DNA of 64,000 nt, taken from assembly GCF_000425885.1 (NCBI RefSeq), contig NZ_AUEH01000006.1, positions 28,778 to 92,777 on the forward strand, given 5' to 3'. Below are positions 1-14,593 of the stretch, one piece after another. The notes under the pieces are model-generated. The model worked only from the letters and a program-made list of their open reading frames with translations, was not told the origin of the DNA and made no database searches. Origin of the DNA: Schleiferilactobacillus harbinensis DSM 16991 (lineage in GTDB: Bacteria > Bacillota > Bacilli > Lactobacillales > Lactobacillaceae). A program made the translations under genes and the position numbers. Position 1 is the stretch's first letter. The number at the start of each line of letters is the position of its first letter.

Positions 1-2
1 AT

Positions 3-281
3 GACGGCAACGTCATTCGCTTGGTCATTCCCCAATTGACCGGTGAACGCCGTCAGGAGCTGGCTAAGGAAGTCGGCAAGGATGCCGAGAACGCCAAGAT
101 CGCCGTCCGCAATGTCCGTCGTGACGCGATGGAAGAATTGAAGAAAGCGGCGAAGAAGGGCGACATCAGTGAAGATGCCCAACATGATTTGGAAAACCAA
201 GTCCAGAAGCTGACCGATGATGCCGTCAAGGGTATCGATAGCATCGCCAAGGATAAGGAAGACGAGATCACCGAAGTCTAA
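3..281 (+). CDS. frr: Ribosome recycling factor, C-terminal part
   Basis: This is the 3' half of frr, cut by the window start. Reading in frame from base 3 gives [13 protein letters not shown], a typical ribosome recycling factor segment, followed by a helical, charged stretch that ends in TAA at 279-281. The visible part is 92 residues, against about 185 for the family. RRF works with EF-G to split post-termination 70S ribosomes in the cytoplasm. The gene lies 67 bases upstream of uppS, as in many lactobacilli. The methionine at base 21 is internal and is not a start. Confidence 0.95.
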   Translation, partial: DGNVIRLVIPQLTGERRQELAKEVGKDAENAKIAVRNVRRDAMEELKKAAKKGDISEDAQHDLENQVQKLTDDAVKGIDSIAKDKEDEITEV

Positions 282-348
282 CAACCGTTAGGCCCGTCCA
301 CCCAAGTATTTGGTGACGGGTTCTTTTCTTCGTGTAAAGGAGTCAGGT

Positions 349-1083
349 ATGGCAAGCACCGAAACAGCACCGCTGCCCGAGCATGTTGCTATCATTATGG
401 ACGGCAATGGCCGGTGGGCCAAGGCCCGCCATCTGCCCCGGGTTGCTGGGCACAAAGAAGGCATGGATAACGTCAAGCGGATCGCCATCGCAGCCAGTCA
501 CATGGGCATTAAGGTCCTCACGGTTTACGCCTTCTCCACTGAGAATTGGCGCCGGCCCACTGAGGAAGTGAATTACCTCATGGGCTTGCCAGTCAAGTTC
601 TTCAATCACTACATGCCCGACCTGATGGCAGAAAATGTCCGGGTCGAAGTAATGGGTTATTTGGATGAACTGCCGGCGGCCACCCGCCAAGTGACTTTGG
701 ATGCCATGGCCCAGACGCAAAACAACACCGGCATGATTTTGAATTTCGCGTTCAACTACGGTTCGCGCCGGGAGATCACCACCGCGGTGCAGCAGTTGGC
801 GGCGCAGGCGGCAGCCGGTGCAGTCAAGCCGGCGGACATCACAGAAGCAATGGTCAGTGACCATCTCTTCACCGCCCAATTAGGCGCCCTGGCTGATCCG
901 GATCTCTTGATTCGGACTAGCGGGGAGGAGCGGCTGTCGAACTTTTTGCTTTGGCAGGTGGCCTATTCAGAATTTGTCTTCACCGATGTTCATTGGCCGG
1001 ACTTTACCAGCAATGATTTAGCCGCGGCGGTGGCCACGTACCAGCACCGGCAGCGGCGTTATGGCGGCTTGAAGACCAAGTAA
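349..1083 (+). CDS. uppS: Undecaprenyl diphosphate synthase (isoprenyl transferase)
   Basis: UppS condenses eight isopentenyl diphosphates onto farnesyl diphosphate to make the C55 lipid carrier for cell-wall glycans. The ATG at 349 follows an AAAGGAG site (336-342); a TTG at 310 in the same frame has no ribosome-binding site and was rejected. The 244-residue protein shows the [11 protein letters not shown] motif with the catalytic Asp near residue 18, and [15 protein letters not shown] near the C-terminus, both diagnostic of cis-prenyltransferases. It lies between frr and cdsA, and the cdsA ribosome-binding site begins directly after its stop codon, so co-transcription is likely. Confidence 0.96.
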   Translation: MASTETAPLPEHVAIIMDGNGRWAKARHLPRVAGHKEGMDNVKRIAIAASHMGIKVLTVYAFSTENWRRPTEEVNYLMGLPVKFFNHYMPDLMAENVRVEVMGYLDELPAATRQVTLDAMAQTQNNTGMILNFAFNYGSRREITTAVQQLAAQAAAGAVKPADITEAMVSDHLFTAQLGALADPDLLIRTSGEERLSNFLLWQVAYSEFVFTDVHWPDFTSNDLAAAVATYQHRQRRYGGLKTK

Positions 1084-1099
1084 GTAGGAGGAAATTGGG

Positions 1100-1915
1100 A
1101 TGCGGCAACGGGTAATCACAGCAATATGGGCATTGGCAATATTTTTGCCCACGATTTATTTTGGCAGTTGGGCCATTGAGGTCCTGGCGATTCTTTTGGG
1201 CCTGATCGGCCTGTCGGAGTTCTTCTTGATGCGCAAACGCATCGTGGTTTCGCCGGACTTCATCATCGCCGGTTTCGGGATCGTGGTCATGATCTTGCCC
1301 GCCGGCTTCTATGGCTGGCTCAAGGGCTGGCTGCCCAACAACGTGTCCCACTGGTTCAATATCACGGAGTTTCTGATGATGCTGTTCATGTTAATGCTGG
1401 TGATCACTGTCACCAGCAAGAATCGCATCAACATTGAAGATATTGCCATTTCCACCCTGGCCATGGCTTATCTGGGCGGCGGTTTCGGCGCCCTCGTCAT
1501 GGTCCGGAACCAGGGCAGCTTTATGAAGCTCTTGTTCGTCCTGCTGATCGTCTGGGTCACCGATTCCGGCGCCTATCTGATCGGCCGCAAGCTGGGCAAA
1601 CATAAGCTGACGCCGATTTCGCCGAACAAGACTTGGGAAGGCTCCATCGGCGGCACGGTCAGCGCCGTGATCGTCGGCACACTTTACTGCTTGGCGGTGC
1701 CTGAAGTTCAGGTTTACGCTCTGTGGCGGATGATTCTGATCATTTTGATTCTGTCCATCGTTGGCCAATTTGGCGACTTGGTGGAATCGGCGTACAAACG
1801 CTATTTCGGTGTCAAGGACTCGGGCAAGATTCTACCCGGTCATGGCGGAATTCTTGACCGCTTCGATTCGTTGCTGTTCGTTTTGCCGTTAGTCCAAATT
1901 TTCGGCTTAATTTAA
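1100..1915 (+). CDS. cdsA: Phosphatidate cytidylyltransferase (CDP-diglyceride synthase)
   Basis: CdsA makes CDP-diacylglycerol from phosphatidic acid and CTP at the membrane, feeding phosphatidylglycerol and cardiolipin synthesis. The 271-residue protein is rich in hydrophobic helices. It carries DSGAYLIGRKLGKHK in the middle and the family signature KDSGKILPGHGGILDRFDS close to the C-terminus. The ATG at 1100 follows GTAGGAGG at 1084-1091. The gene sits in the usual uppS-cdsA-rseP order, with 13 bases to rseP. Confidence 0.96.
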   Translation: MRQRVITAIWALAIFLPTIYFGSWAIEVLAILLGLIGLSEFFLMRKRIVVSPDFIIAGFGIVVMILPAGFYGWLKGWLPNNVSHWFNITEFLMMLFMLMLVITVTSKNRINIEDIAISTLAMAYLGGGFGALVMVRNQGSFMKLLFVLLIVWVTDSGAYLIGRKLGKHKLTPISPNKTWEGSIGGTVSAVIVGTLYCLAVPEVQVYALWRMILIILILSIVGQFGDLVESAYKRYFGVKDSGKILPGHGGILDRFDSLLFVLPLVQIFGLI

Positions 1916-1928
1916 AGGAGTTAACCAA

Positions 1929-4968
<3,040 letters not shown>

Positions 4969-5010
4969 GTTGTTTTTGGTTTACCGAATTTAAGAAAGGG
5001 TTGAGTCCAT

Positions 5011-8000
5011 TTGGCATTGTCACCTGAAGAAATGTTGACCCAACTCCTCGACCAGATCCACTTTGCGGTCTCCGCCGATGGCGGGGACCGTTTTGCTGGC
5101 GGCGCCGTGGAGAAGGTCATTGTGCATGAACAGACCAAACAGTGGGAATTCGTGCTGCGTTTGCCCCAAATCCTGCCATTCTCTGTGTATAGTGTCTTCC
5201 TCGCTGATCTGACCAAAGCGTTTGCGGATATCGCGTCCGTGGCGGTTCGGCTGCACGTGGCCCAACCCGAATTTGACGACCATTTGCTGGCTGATTATTG
5301 GCCATACGTGGTGAAAACCTGTGCCGCCTCGTCCCCTGCCCTGGCCCAAGTGAATGCCCCGCAAATGCAGGGCGACCGGGTGGCGATCAGTGTCGACAAC
5401 GAAGTAGTTAAAAATTATGTCGTGGAAAACGCACTGAGCTGTGTTGAAGAAGCCTATGCCCGGTTGGGCTTCCCGGATTTCCATATCCACGTCTACGTTG
5501 ATGAGTCTGCGACCCAAGAAAAAATCGACGCCATGCGCCAGCAGCAGGAACAGCAAAACCAAGAGCTGGCGACGCAAGCTCTGCTGAAGGCCCAGGAAAA
5601 GGCCGCAGCCGGGCCGGCTGGTAACGGCAGTGGGGCCCCCAGCGGCGATGGTGTCCACATCGGTAAGCCGATTCCCGCTGATGCGCCGATTCGCCAGATG
5701 GCGGATATCACCGAACCAGACCGGTCCCTGGTGGTTCAGGGAAACATTTTCTCCAGTGAAGTTCGGGATCTGCGCAGCGGCAAACAAATGCTGCTGTTTG
5801 AAATCACTGATTACACCTCTTCCTTCAAGGTCAAGGCCTTCTCCCGGGAAACCGGCACCGATCCGAATTTTGCGCAAGTGGCTGTCGGCCAATGGGTGAA
5901 AGTCCGCGGACCGGTGGAAGAGGATAAATATTCCCAAGAATTGACCATCAGTGCCTACGATGTTCAGACGGTGGCCCACGCGGCGCGGCAAGATACCGCT
6001 GCGGGGGATAAACGTATCGAACTCCATCTGCACACCACGATGTCCCAGATGGACGCTACTAATTCTCCCACCGATTACGTCAACCAAGCGGCGCAGTGGG
6101 GCATGCCGGCGATTGCCGTTACTGACCACGCCGTCGCCCAGGCATTCCCGGAAGCCCACTCGGCGGGCTTGAAGAATAAGATTAAAGTCATGTACGGGGT
6201 GGAAATCAACCTGGTAGATGATGCCACGCCAATCGCCTACAATTTGCGCGATCAACCGCTTACCGGTGACGAAGAATATGTTGTATTCGATATTGAAACC
6301 ACCGGGTTGTCCGCACCCACCGACCGGATCATTGAAATTGGCGCGGTGAAGATGAAGAACAACAAGGTGTTGGCGAAATTCGATGAATTCATCAACCCCG
6401 GCTTTCCGTTAAGTGTGACGACGATCAATTTGACCACAATCACCGACGAGATGGTCCAAAGCGGCGGGTCTGAGGAAGAAATTATCAAAAAGTTCACCGA
6501 CTTTGTGGGTGACGCGATTGTCGTCGGCCACAATGTCACCTTCGATATCGGCTTCATCAACGTCGCCCGCAAGCGCTTAGGCTGGCCGGCGGTACCCAAT
6601 CCCATCGTCGACACGCTGATCATGTCCCGCACCCTGCATCCAGAACGGGGCCGGCACACCCTGGACAGCCTGTCGCGGGTGTATAAGATCACTTTGACCC
6701 AGCACCACCGGGCCTCTGACGATTCGGAAGCGACGGGCTATTTGTATTTTGCATTGCTGAAAGAAATGATGGCCCGCTTCAATACCGCCAATGTCAATCA
6801 GCTGAATGATCACGCGGGTGAAAAAGAAGCCTGGAAGACCGGCCGGCCCAGCCACGCTATTTTGATTGCGAAAACCCAAGCCGGCTTGAAGAATCTGTTC
6901 AAGATCGTGTCCTTCTCTTTGACGGATTATTTCCACCGGGTGGCCCGCGTCCCCCGCAGTATGCTCAACAAGTACCGGGAAGGAATCATTGTCGGCAGCG
7001 GCTGTGCAGACGGCGAAGTGTTCACCGCCATGATGCAAAAGGGGTACGAAGATGCCCGCAAATTGGCCGAGTATTACGATTATCTGGAAGTCCAGCCCCA
7101 TGCAGCTTACCAGCCGCTGATCGCCACGGAATTGATCAAGGACAACGACCAGCTGGAAGACTTGCTGAAGAACATGGTGAAACTCGGCAAAGAATTGGAC
7201 AAACCGGTGGTGGCCACCGGTGATGTGCATTTCATGAACCCGGAAGACGCCATCTACCGGGAGATTTTGCAGCGGTCGATGAAGATCAACGCCCACCGCA
7301 AGCTGTATTTCCCGGATCTGCATTTCCGGACCACGGATGAAATGCTGACAGACTTTGCTTTTCTGGGCGAGGAAACAGCTCATCAGGTCGTCGTTGATAA
7401 CACCCATACGGTGGCCGATTGGGTCGCTGACGACATTACCCCGGTGAGGGACAAGCTGTATACGCCGCATATGCCCGGCGCGGAAGAAGATATCCGCCGA
7501 CTGACCATGACCCAGGCTAAAGAATGGTACGGCGATCCGCTGCCAGATATTGTCCAGGCCCGCTTGGATAAGGAACTTAAGAGTATCATCGGCAACGGCT
7601 TCTCGGTCATCTACCTGATTGCCCAGAAACTGGTGCACAAGTCCAATAAGGACGGGTACTTGGTTGGTTCCCGGGGCAGTGTCGGCTCCTCTCTGGTCGC
7701 GACTATGACCGGGATCACCGAAGTTAATCCGCTGCCGCCCCATTACCGCTGTCCGCACTGCCACTACTCAGAATTCTTCAACAAAGGGGAAGTTGGCTCC
7801 GGGTTTGACTTGCCGGATAAGAAATGCCCCAAGTGCGGCACGGAATTGATCAAAGAGGGCCAGGATATTCCCTTCGAAACTTTCTTAGGGTTCAAAGGGG
7901 ACAAGGTACCCGATATCGATCTGAACTTCTCCGGGGACTATCAGCCCATCGCCCATAACTACACCAAGGTGCTGTTCGGCGAAGACTACGTGTACCGGGC

Positions 8001-9336
8001 CGGGACCATCGGCACGGTGGCGGAGAAGACCGCCTACGGCTATGTCCTGCATTACCAGGAAGTCACGGAACAAAAGATCCGCGGCGCCGAGATTGATCGG
8101 TTGGCGGCGGGCTGTACCGGGGTCAAACGGACCACCGGCCAGCACCCGGCGGGGATCATCGTTGTGCCGGACGACATGGACATCTACGATTTCACCCCGA
8201 TCCAGTACCCCGCAGATGATACGGATGCTGCTTGGAAGACGACCCACTTTGATTTCCACTCCATCCACGATAATATCTTGAAGCTGGATATTCTGGGCCA
8301 CGATGACCCGACCATGATCCGGACTTTGCAGGATCTTTCGGGGGTCGACCCGAAGACAATTCCTTACGACGATCCAGGTGTGATGGGCCTGTTTTCCGGT
8401 ACTGAACCGCTGGGCGTCACGGAGGACCAGATTCAATCAAAGACTGGTACCCTGGGGATTCCCGAATTTGGGACCCGCTTCGTTCGGGGAATGCTGGAAG
8501 AAACCCATCCGACGACTTTTGCTGAATTGCTTCAGATTTCTGGTCTGTCCCACGGGACCGATGTCTGGCTGGGCAACGCCGAGGAGTTGATCCAAAAGGG
8601 CGTCGTCAAGCTGAAGGATGTCATCGGCTGCCGGGATAACATCATGATGGACTTGATTCACTGGGGCCTGGATTCCCAGTTGGCCTTCCAGATCATGGAG
8701 CACGTCCGGAAGGGCCGGGGGATCCCCGACGAGTGGCAGGATAAGATGCGGGAGAATAAGAACATTCCTTCCTGGTACATTGATTCCTGTTTGAAGATCA
8801 AGTACATGTTCCCCAAGGCCCACGCCACTGCCTATATTGAAATGGCGCTGCGGATCGCCTGGTTCAAAGTGTACTATCCGTTGGCATACTATTGTGCCTA
8901 CTTCTCCGTGCGGGCCGACGACTATGACCTGGTTGCCATGACCCACGGCAAGCAGACCATTAAAGAAGCGATGCAGACAATCAACGACAAAGGCAACGAC
9001 GCGACAGCCAAGGAAAAGGGCCTGCTGACAGTGCTGGAGCTTGCCAACGAGTGCTGGGAGCGGGGCATCCGCATCCAGATGGTGGACATCAATCAGTCTG
9101 AAGCCCAAGAGTTTAAGATCGTCGATGATCACACACTGCTGGCCCCGTTCAACGCGATTCCTTCCCTCGGGGACCGGGTGGCCAAGAATATTGTCGCTGC
9201 CCGGGCAGAAAAACCGTTCCTGTCGAAGGAAGATATTTCCGTTCGCGGCGGGGTTTCCAAAACGATAATGGAATATCTGGACAAGAATGGCGTCGTCAAC
9301 GACTTCCCAGACGAAAATCAGCTGTCTCTGTTCTAA
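5011..9336 (+). CDS. polC: DNA polymerase III alpha subunit, PolC type
   Basis: PolC is the replicative polymerase of low-GC Gram-positives. The 1441-residue protein has an N-terminal OB region, a PHP domain starting at [12 protein letters not shown] (about residue 335) that is interrupted by the DnaQ-type 3'-5' exonuclease ([11 protein letters not shown] near 424), a four-cysteine zinc site (CPHC at about 915 and CPKC at about 938), and the polymerase acidic motif [11 protein letters not shown] near 968. The start is TTG at 5011, after AAGAAAGGG, giving MALSPEEML. Length and domain order are those of a complete PolC, with no lesions seen. Confidence 0.97.
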   Translation: MALSPEEMLTQLLDQIHFAVSADGGDRFAGGAVEKVIVHEQTKQWEFVLRLPQILPFSVYSVFLADLTKAFADIASVAVRLHVAQPEFDDHLLADYWPYVVKTCAASSPALAQVNAPQMQGDRVAISVDNEVVKNYVVENALSCVEEAYARLGFPDFHIHVYVDESATQEKIDAMRQQQEQQNQELATQALLKAQEKAAAGPAGNGSGAPSGDGVHIGKPIPADAPIRQMADITEPDRSLVVQGNIFSSEVRDLRSGKQMLLFEITDYTSSFKVKAFSRETGTDPNFAQVAVGQWVKVRGPVEEDKYSQELTISAYDVQTVAHAARQDTAAGDKRIELHLHTTMSQMDATNSPTDYVNQAAQWGMPAIAVTDHAVAQAFPEAHSAGLKNKIKVMYGVEINLVDDATPIAYNLRDQPLTGDEEYVVFDIETTGLSAPTDRIIEIGAVKMKNNKVLAKFDEFINPGFPLSVTTINLTTITDEMVQSGGSEEEIIKKFTDFVGDAIVVGHNVTFDIGFINVARKRLGWPAVPNPIVDTLIMSRTLHPERGRHTLDSLSRVYKITLTQHHRASDDSEATGYLYFALLKEMMARFNTANVNQLNDHAGEKEAWKTGRPSHAILIAKTQAGLKNLFKIVSFSLTDYFHRVARVPRSMLNKYREGIIVGSGCADGEVFTAMMQKGYEDARKLAEYYDYLEVQPHAAYQPLIATELIKDNDQLEDLLKNMVKLGKELDKPVVATGDVHFMNPEDAIYREILQRSMKINAHRKLYFPDLHFRTTDEMLTDFAFLGEETAHQVVVDNTHTVADWVADDITPVRDKLYTPHMPGAEEDIRRLTMTQAKEWYGDPLPDIVQARLDKELKSIIGNGFSVIYLIAQKLVHKSNKDGYLVGSRGSVGSSLVATMTGITEVNPLPPHYRCPHCHYSEFFNKGEVGSGFDLPDKKCPKCGTELIKEGQDIPFETFLGFKGDKVPDIDLNFSGDYQPIAHNYTKVLFGEDYVYRAGTIGTVAEKTAYGYVLHYQEVTEQKIRGAEIDRLAAGCTGVKRTTGQHPAGIIVVPDDMDIYDFTPIQYPADDTDAAWKTTHFDFHSIHDNILKLDILGHDDPTMIRTLQDLSGVDPKTIPYDDPGVMGLFSGTEPLGVTEDQIQSKTGTLGIPEFGTRFVRGMLEETHPTTFAELLQISGLSHGTDVWLGNAEELIQKGVVKLKDVIGCRDNIMMDLIHWGLDSQLAFQIMEHVRKGRGIPDEWQDKMRENKNIPSWYIDSCLKIKYMFPKAHATAYIEMALRIAWFKVYYPLAYYCAYFSVRADDYDLVAMTHGKQTIKEAMQTINDKGNDATAKEKGLLTVLELANECWERGIRIQMVDINQSEAQEFKIVDDHTLLAPFNAIPSLGDRVAKNIVAARAEKPFLSKEDISVRGGVSKTIMEYLDKNGVVNDFPDENQLSLF

Positions 9337-9365
9337 TGGTCGAGCCGTTGAAAAGAGCGGCAAAG

Positions 9366-9394
9366 TTGCTTTGGGAACGGAAATATGCTATATT
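9366..9394 (+). promoter_or_regulatory. Promoter of the rimP-nusA-infB operon
   Basis: A -35 box TTGCTT (9366-9371) and a -10 box TATATT (9389-9394) are separated by exactly 17 bases, directly after the polC stop. Transcription would start near 9401 and run into the leader hairpin. This explains how the rimP operon is expressed separately from polC. The call is from sequence only. Confidence 0.75.
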
Positions 9395-9424
9395 CTTCAT
9401 AGGATTTCCAATACTTCGAGTAGA

Positions 9425-9451
9425 AGTGAGCAGCGATGCTCACTTTTTTTT
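9425..9451 (+). terminator. rimP leader terminator/attenuator hairpin
   Basis: AGTGAGCA (9425-9432) pairs perfectly with TGCTCACT (9437-9444) around a GCGA tetraloop and runs into a T tract, giving a strong intrinsic terminator. It lies downstream of the operon promoter and upstream of rimP, so it sits in the 5' leader rather than at the end of a transcript. A conserved rimP leader RNA is known in Lactobacillales. This hairpin is probably its terminator arm, and attenuation of the operon is my inference. Confidence 0.7.
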
Positions 9452-9504
9452 GGAGTTAGATGTCGAAAATGAGGATGGTGACATCCTTAGAAAGGGGTGC
9501 TGTT

Positions 9505-9984
9505 GTGGCCAAACAATCAATTGTGGATACCGTGACGCCGCTGGTGCGGCCAATCGTTGAAGCGGCCGGCTTGCAGCTGGTCGACGTGGAGTACGTGAAG
9601 GAAGGCAGAAGCTGGTACCTCAGGGTTTACGTGGATAAGCAGGGCGGCATTGATGTGGAAGAAATCGCTAAGGTTTCGGACCCCATCAGTACCGCGATGG
9701 ATACCATCGATCCTGATCCGTTCCCAGAGAAATATATCCTGGAGGTCTCTTCGCCCGGTGCGGAGCGGCCATTGAAAACTGATGCTGATCTAGAAAAGGC
9801 TGTCGGGGAGTATATCCATATCTCCCTGTACCAACCGGTGGACGGTCAAAAGGTATTCGAAGGCACATTGCAGACGCTGACGGCGACGGAATTGACCTTG
9901 GTGATCAAGGATAAGACCCGCCGCATCCCGCGCACTTTTGCCCGGGACGCCATCGCCCACGCCCGCTTAGCTATTGAATTTTGA
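9505..9984 (+). CDS. rimP: Ribosome maturation factor RimP
   Basis: RimP assists maturation of the 30S subunit in the cytoplasm. The GTG at 9505 follows AAAGGGG and gives MAKQSIVDTVTPLVRPIVEAAGLQLVDVEYVKEG-type N-terminal sequence typical of RimP; in-frame starts upstream lie in the leader and lack a good site. The product is 159 residues, normal for the family, with the central SSPGAERPL motif. It is the first gene of the rimP-nusA-ylxR-ylxQ-infB-rbfA operon and lies 18 bases before nusA. Confidence 0.94.
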   Translation: MAKQSIVDTVTPLVRPIVEAAGLQLVDVEYVKEGRSWYLRVYVDKQGGIDVEEIAKVSDPISTAMDTIDPDPFPEKYILEVSSPGAERPLKTDADLEKAVGEYIHISLYQPVDGQKVFEGTLQTLTATELTLVIKDKTRRIPRTFARDAIAHARLAIEF

Positions 9985-10002
9985 GGAAAGGAAACAAGTA
10001 TT

Positions 10003-11103
10003 ATGAGTGCTGAAATGCTCACTGCGTTAGATGAGTTGGAGCGTCAAAAAGGCGTTAAAAAGGAGGTCGTGATCGATGCGATCTCCGCGGCCCTGGTTTC
10101 GGCTTACAAGCGTAATTACGGTCAGGCCCAAAATGTAGAAGTGGACTTTGACAATAAAACCGGTGAATTCCACGTCTATGCCGTCAAGGAAGTCGTAGAC
10201 ACCGTTTTTGATTCCCGGTTGGAAGTGGCCTTAAAAGATGCCATTGCCATCAATAAGGCTTACGAAGTGGGGGACCACATCCGCTTTGAAGTGACCCCGG
10301 AACACTTTGGCCGCTTAGCCGCCCAAACCGCTAAGCAAGTCATCATGCAGCGGATCCGCGAAGCTGAACGCTCCATCGTGTATGACGAATACAGTCAATA
10401 CGAAAACGAGATCATGTCCGGCGTCGTAGAACGCCGTGATAACCGCTTTGTCTACGTCGACCTGGGCCGCATCGAAGCCGTGCTGAGCAAGCAGGACCAG
10501 ATGCCCAACGAAAGCTACAACGCCCACGACCGGATCAAGGTTTATGTATCGAAAGTCGAAAACAGTCCCAAGGGCCCGCAAGTGTTTGTTTCCCGGACCA
10601 ATCCCGATTTTGTCAAACGGCTATTTGAACAAGAAGTCCCAGAGATTTACGATGGCACTGTAGAGGTCGCGGGTATCGCTCGGGAAGCCGGCGATCGGAC
10701 CAAGATCGCGGTCAAATCCAATGATCCCCACATTGATCCCGTTGGTACCTGTGTCGGACCCAAGGGTCAGCGGGTTCAGGCAGTGGTCAATGAACTGCAC
10801 GGCGAGAACATGGACATCATTCAATATGAAGATGATCCCGCTGAATACATTGCTAATGCCCTGAATCCGGCGGAAGTCATCGCGGTGCAATTTGCTGATG
10901 ACGACGAGCGCAACTGCACGGTCATCGTGCCCGATGAGCAGCTTTCTCTGGCCATCGGCAAGCGCGGCCAGAATGCCCGCTTGGCCGCTCGGCTGACGGG
11001 TTACCGTATCGACATCAAACCGGAATCCGAAGTTGAGTTCGTGGACGACGACGGCGACGTTGAAGACCCGGATACGCCACAGACTAATGGTGATGAGAAA
11101 TAA
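10003..11103 (+). CDS. nusA: Transcription termination/antitermination factor NusA
   Basis: NusA binds RNA polymerase and modulates pausing, termination and antitermination. The 366-residue protein has the N-terminal polymerase-binding domain (about 1-125), an S1 domain (about 135-200, beginning MSGVVERRDNRFVYVDLG) and tandem KH domains (DPVGTCVGPKGQRVQ and LAIGKRGQNARLAARL). The acidic tail EFVDDDGDVEDPDTPQ is short, as in Firmicutes. The ATG at 10003 follows GAGGAAAGGA. The stop overlaps the ylxR start (TAATG). Confidence 0.96.
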   Translation: MSAEMLTALDELERQKGVKKEVVIDAISAALVSAYKRNYGQAQNVEVDFDNKTGEFHVYAVKEVVDTVFDSRLEVALKDAIAINKAYEVGDHIRFEVTPEHFGRLAAQTAKQVIMQRIREAERSIVYDEYSQYENEIMSGVVERRDNRFVYVDLGRIEAVLSKQDQMPNESYNAHDRIKVYVSKVENSPKGPQVFVSRTNPDFVKRLFEQEVPEIYDGTVEVAGIAREAGDRTKIAVKSNDPHIDPVGTCVGPKGQRVQAVVNELHGENMDIIQYEDDPAEYIANALNPAEVIAVQFADDDERNCTVIVPDEQLSLAIGKRGQNARLAARLTGYRIDIKPESEVEFVDDDGDVEDPDTPQTNGDEK

Positions 11104-11423
11104 TGGCCAAAGCAAAGAAACAAAAGAAAGTACGGAAGATCCCGATGCGTAAGGATCTGCTCAGTAATGAGATGAAACCGAAGAAGGAAATGGTGCGCAT
11201 CGTCCGCGATCCGGAAGGCACCATCAGCATTGACCCCACGGGCAAAAAATCCGGCCGCGGGGCCTATGTTGCCCTTGATCCAGCAGCCATTGCCGCGGCC
11301 CAGAAAAATCGGGTCGTAGAGAAGGCACTGGCAGGTAACGTCACGGATACTTTCTACGATGAATTATACGCATACGTCGATCACCGCAAGGCACGGGTCG
11401 AATTGTTCGGTCCCGACGCATGA
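11103..11423 (+). CDS. ylxR: YlxR/RnpM family RNA-binding protein
   Basis: YlxR-family proteins are small RNA-binding proteins; the Bacillus member modulates RNase P and is called RnpM. The 106-residue protein has a lysine-rich start and the family core MRKDLLSNEMKPKKEMVRIVR followed by GRGAYV. The usual cysteine of the RKC-type motif is Asp here. Its ATG overlaps the nusA stop and its end overlaps the ylxQ start by four bases (ATGA), so it is translationally coupled in the operon. Confidence 0.9.
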   Translation: MAKAKKQKKVRKIPMRKDLLSNEMKPKKEMVRIVRDPEGTISIDPTGKKSGRGAYVALDPAAIAAAQKNRVVEKALAGNVTDTFYDELYAYVDHRKARVELFGPDA

Positions 11424-11725
11424 CGCCAATGAATACCCAGAAATTAATGAATCTGATCGGTCTCGCCCAGCGCGCTTCCCGGCTCATTGTCGGTGAAACC
11501 CAAGTCTTGACGGTTGTCCGCAGCCAGCAAGCGAAGCTTGTTATTCTGGCAGCAGACGCCGGCGCAGCCACTGCGAAACGGATCACGGATAAGTGTGCCT
11601 TCTACCAGATTCCCCTCACGCAGGCTCTCACCAGCACTGAATTGACCACCGCCCTCGGGCGGCCGCGAAAAATCGTGGCGGTCATGGATGCCGGGTTTGC
11701 CCGCAGCATGGAGGCCCTTATGTAA
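11420..11725 (+). CDS. ylxQ: YlxQ, L7Ae-family RNA-binding protein
   Basis: This is a 101-residue L7Ae/L30e-fold protein, a family that binds kink-turn RNA. The segment [21 protein letters not shown] and the later [17 protein letters not shown] match the L7Ae fold seen in YlxQ homologues. It is co-translated with ylxR through an ATGA overlap and precedes infB by 23 bases. The cellular role is not established; the position in the nusA-infB operon is conserved. Confidence 0.9.
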   Translation: MTPMNTQKLMNLIGLAQRASRLIVGETQVLTVVRSQQAKLVILAADAGAATAKRITDKCAFYQIPLTQALTSTELTTALGRPRKIVAVMDAGFARSMEALM

Positions 11726-11748
11726 CTGAAATAGAGGAGTGTGAAGAT

Positions 11749-14577
11749 ATGGGGAAAAAGCGTGTCTACGAATTCGCCAAAGAAATTAAAGTACCCAGTA
11801 AACAAGTCGTTGAAGCGGCCGAAAAGGCCGGTTTGACCATCAATAATCACATGGCGATGATTGATGATGCCGGACAAAGCAAAGTCCGGCAGGTCTTGCA
11901 GCAGAGTACAAGTCAATCAGCCCCGCAGGCTGACAACAAAGTACAGCAAGCAAGTCAACCAAAATCACAGAGCAAGGATCAGAAGGACACCCATACAGGC
12001 AAGACAAAAATTCTCGTATCGGCTATCCGGCGACCTAAGAGCAAACCGAATGCGGCCCACGCCAGTGTCCATGGCGTGAAGACCACCACCGGTGTGCCTC
12101 GGGAAGACCGGCACACTTCTTCTACGCGGCGGGAGCAACCCCGTCGGCAGCCTGCCGTTAATGCAGCGCCCGCGAAGCCTCAAGAAACACCGCGGCCCGT
12201 CGCCAAGCAGGATCAGTCGACCGCCAATACTGCCCGTCCCACTCAGTCCACTCACAGACAGGAGCCTAAACCTACGGTAACCACTACCCAAGCAAAGCCT
12301 AATAATAATAATCAGCAGCATGCCGCTGCGACCAATCAGCGTACGGCGAGTCCCGCCCGGAACCAGAACCAAAGCACTGGCCGCAGCCAGAGCCAAGGAC
12401 AAAACCGGACCCAGGGTCAGAATCGCCCTCAGGGTCAAAGCCAAAGCAATCGCAGTCAGAACCAAGGCCAGAAGCGGAATCAGGGCCAAAGCCAAGGACA
12501 AAACCGCGGTCAGCAGACCCAGTCACGGCCGAATCAAGGCCAAGGGCAAAGCCAGAATCGCAGCCAAGGCCAAGGGCAAAATCGGAAGCAAGCGCAAAAC
12601 CGCAACACCAGCAGTAATCAAAGCCGCAGTCAATCCACGACCGCGACGACGGATAACAGCCGGCGGACGCGCAACCAAGGCGGCAGCAATACCGGCAATA
12701 GCCGTTTCAATGATAACCGCGGCGGTAACAGCAATCGTCGCAATCGCCGGAACAAGAAGGGGCGCCGTTACAATAACGAACCGCGCAAGGTCATGCCGGC
12801 CCGCAAGGATCGGCCGTTACCTGAGACTCTGGTGTATACCGAAGGCATGAACGCTCAAGAATTGGGCAAGGTATTGCACCGGGAACCGGCAGAAATCGTT
12901 AAGAAGCTCTTCATGCTCGGCGTGATGGTCAACCAGAACCAATCTTTGGATGACGATACCATCGAGTTGCTGGCCGCCGATTACGGCATCAACGCCCAAA
13001 AGAAGGTTGAACAAGATATTTCTAATCTGGACGCCCTCTTTGAAAAAGAACAAAAGAACACCGATCACTTAGTTGCCCGGCCGCCTGTTGTCACTATCAT
13101 GGGGCACGTTGACCATGGTAAGACAACTTTGCTGGACAAATTGCGCCATACCCACGTCACCGAGGGCGAAGCCGGCGGGATCACCCAGCATATTGGGGCC
13201 TACCAAACGAAGCTTGATGGCCGGGTAATCACGTTCCTGGATACGCCAGGACACGCAGCCTTCACCGAAATGCGGGCCCGCGGCGCGGATGTCACAGATA
13301 TTATCGTTCTAGTCGTGGCCGCCGATGACGGCGTCATGCCCCAGACGATTGAGGCCATCAACCACGCTAAGGCGGCACATGCGCCCATGATCGTGGCCGT
13401 GAACAAGATCGACAAGCCAGGGGCTAACCCGAACCACGTCATGGAACAACTGACCGAATACGGGTTGATTCCGGAAGACTGGGGCGGCGACACGATCTTC
13501 GTCCAAATTTCGGCCAAATACGGCAAGAACTTGGATGAATTGCTGGAAATGATTCTGCTCCAAGCCGACGTCATGGAATTGAAGGCTAATCCGGATCAGC
13601 CCGCTGTAGGGACCGTTTTGGAAGCCAAGCTGGATAAGGGCCGCGGCCCTGTTGCTTCCTTGCTGGTACAGCAGGGAACGCTGAAAGTCGGCGATCCTAT
13701 CGTCGTTGGCGATACCTTCGGCCGGGTCCGGGTTATGACCAATGACCGCGGGCGCCGGATCAAGGAGGCCGAGCCGGCTGAACCGGTGGAAATCACTGGG
13801 TTGAACGACGTGCCCAACGCCGCTGATCATTTCGTTGTCTTCTCTGATGAAAAGACGGCCCGGGCTGTTGGTGAAGAACGCTCGAAGAATGCTCAAGCCG
13901 AAGAGCGGGCACACAGCACCCACGTGACTCTGGATAATCTGTTCGAAACCATGAAGGAAGAACAGATGAAGGAAGTCGACGTCATTATCAAGGCCGACGT
14001 CCAAGGTTCTGTTCAAGCTTTGGCCGATTCATTACAGAAGATTGACGTCCAAGGCGTGCGAGTGAACATTATTCACCAGGCCGTCGGAGCGATCAACGAA
14101 AGTGATGTCACCTTAGCCGCAGCGTCCAACGCGATCATCATCGGCTTCAACGTGCGCCCGACGCCGCAGGCCCGAGCCCAAGCCGATACCGACGATGTGG
14201 ATATCCGGCTGCACCGGGTGATCTACCAAGCCATTGACGAAGTCGAATCCGCCATGAAGGGTAAGTTGGAACCGGAATACAAGGAAAAGGTCACTGGGAA
14301 CTTACAAGTCCGGGAAATCTACAATGTGTCCAAGATTGGCACGATTGCCGGGTGCTTGGTCACTGACGGCTTGATTACCCGTGATTCCGGCGTCCGCTTG
14401 ATCCGGGACGGCATCGTTATTCACGAAGGCAAGCTGGCTTCCCTGAAGCGCTTCAAGGATGACGTGAAGGAAGTCCGCCAAGGCTTCGATTGTGGTTTGA
14501 CGATTGATGGGTACAACGACATCCACGTGGACGACCAGATCGAAGCCTACGTGATGGAAGAAGTACCGGTCAAATAA
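11749..14577 (+). CDS. infB: Translation initiation factor IF-2
   Basis: IF-2 is the GTPase that places fMet-tRNA on the 30S subunit. At 942 residues it is long for the family because of an extended low-complexity region at about residues 60-345, rich in Gln, Asn, Ser and Arg, with tandem QGQ/NRS units between about 200 and 300. The G domain begins with [14 protein letters not shown] near residue 451, followed by DTPGHAAF and NKIDKPG, and the C-terminal IF-2 domains are complete. The ATG follows AGAGGAG. The gene is part of the rimP operon and is followed by rbfA after 16 bases. Confidence 0.97.
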   Translation: MGKKRVYEFAKEIKVPSKQVVEAAEKAGLTINNHMAMIDDAGQSKVRQVLQQSTSQSAPQADNKVQQASQPKSQSKDQKDTHTGKTKILVSAIRRPKSKPNAAHASVHGVKTTTGVPREDRHTSSTRREQPRRQPAVNAAPAKPQETPRPVAKQDQSTANTARPTQSTHRQEPKPTVTTTQAKPNNNNQQHAAATNQRTASPARNQNQSTGRSQSQGQNRTQGQNRPQGQSQSNRSQNQGQKRNQGQSQGQNRGQQTQSRPNQGQGQSQNRSQGQGQNRKQAQNRNTSSNQSRSQSTTATTDNSRRTRNQGGSNTGNSRFNDNRGGNSNRRNRRNKKGRRYNNEPRKVMPARKDRPLPETLVYTEGMNAQELGKVLHREPAEIVKKLFMLGVMVNQNQSLDDDTIELLAADYGINAQKKVEQDISNLDALFEKEQKNTDHLVARPPVVTIMGHVDHGKTTLLDKLRHTHVTEGEAGGITQHIGAYQTKLDGRVITFLDTPGHAAFTEMRARGADVTDIIVLVVAADDGVMPQTIEAINHAKAAHAPMIVAVNKIDKPGANPNHVMEQLTEYGLIPEDWGGDTIFVQISAKYGKNLDELLEMILLQADVMELKANPDQPAVGTVLEAKLDKGRGPVASLLVQQGTLKVGDPIVVGDTFGRVRVMTNDRGRRIKEAEPAEPVEITGLNDVPNAADHFVVFSDEKTARAVGEERSKNAQAEERAHSTHVTLDNLFETMKEEQMKEVDVIIKADVQGSVQALADSLQKIDVQGVRVNIIHQAVGAINESDVTLAAASNAIIIGFNVRPTPQARAQADTDDVDIRLHRVIYQAIDEVESAMKGKLEPEYKEKVTGNLQVREIYNVSKIGTIAGCLVTDGLITRDSGVRLIRDGIVIHEGKLASLKRFKDDVKEVRQGFDCGLTIDGYNDIHVDDQIEAYVMEEVPVK

Positions 14578-14593
14578 TAGGGGGAGTTAGCCT

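Noticed and set aside
343..879. Minus-strand frame within uppS, and many similar long opposed frames elsewhere
   Set aside because: These are shadows of GC-rich genes, without ribosome-binding sites or recognisable proteins.
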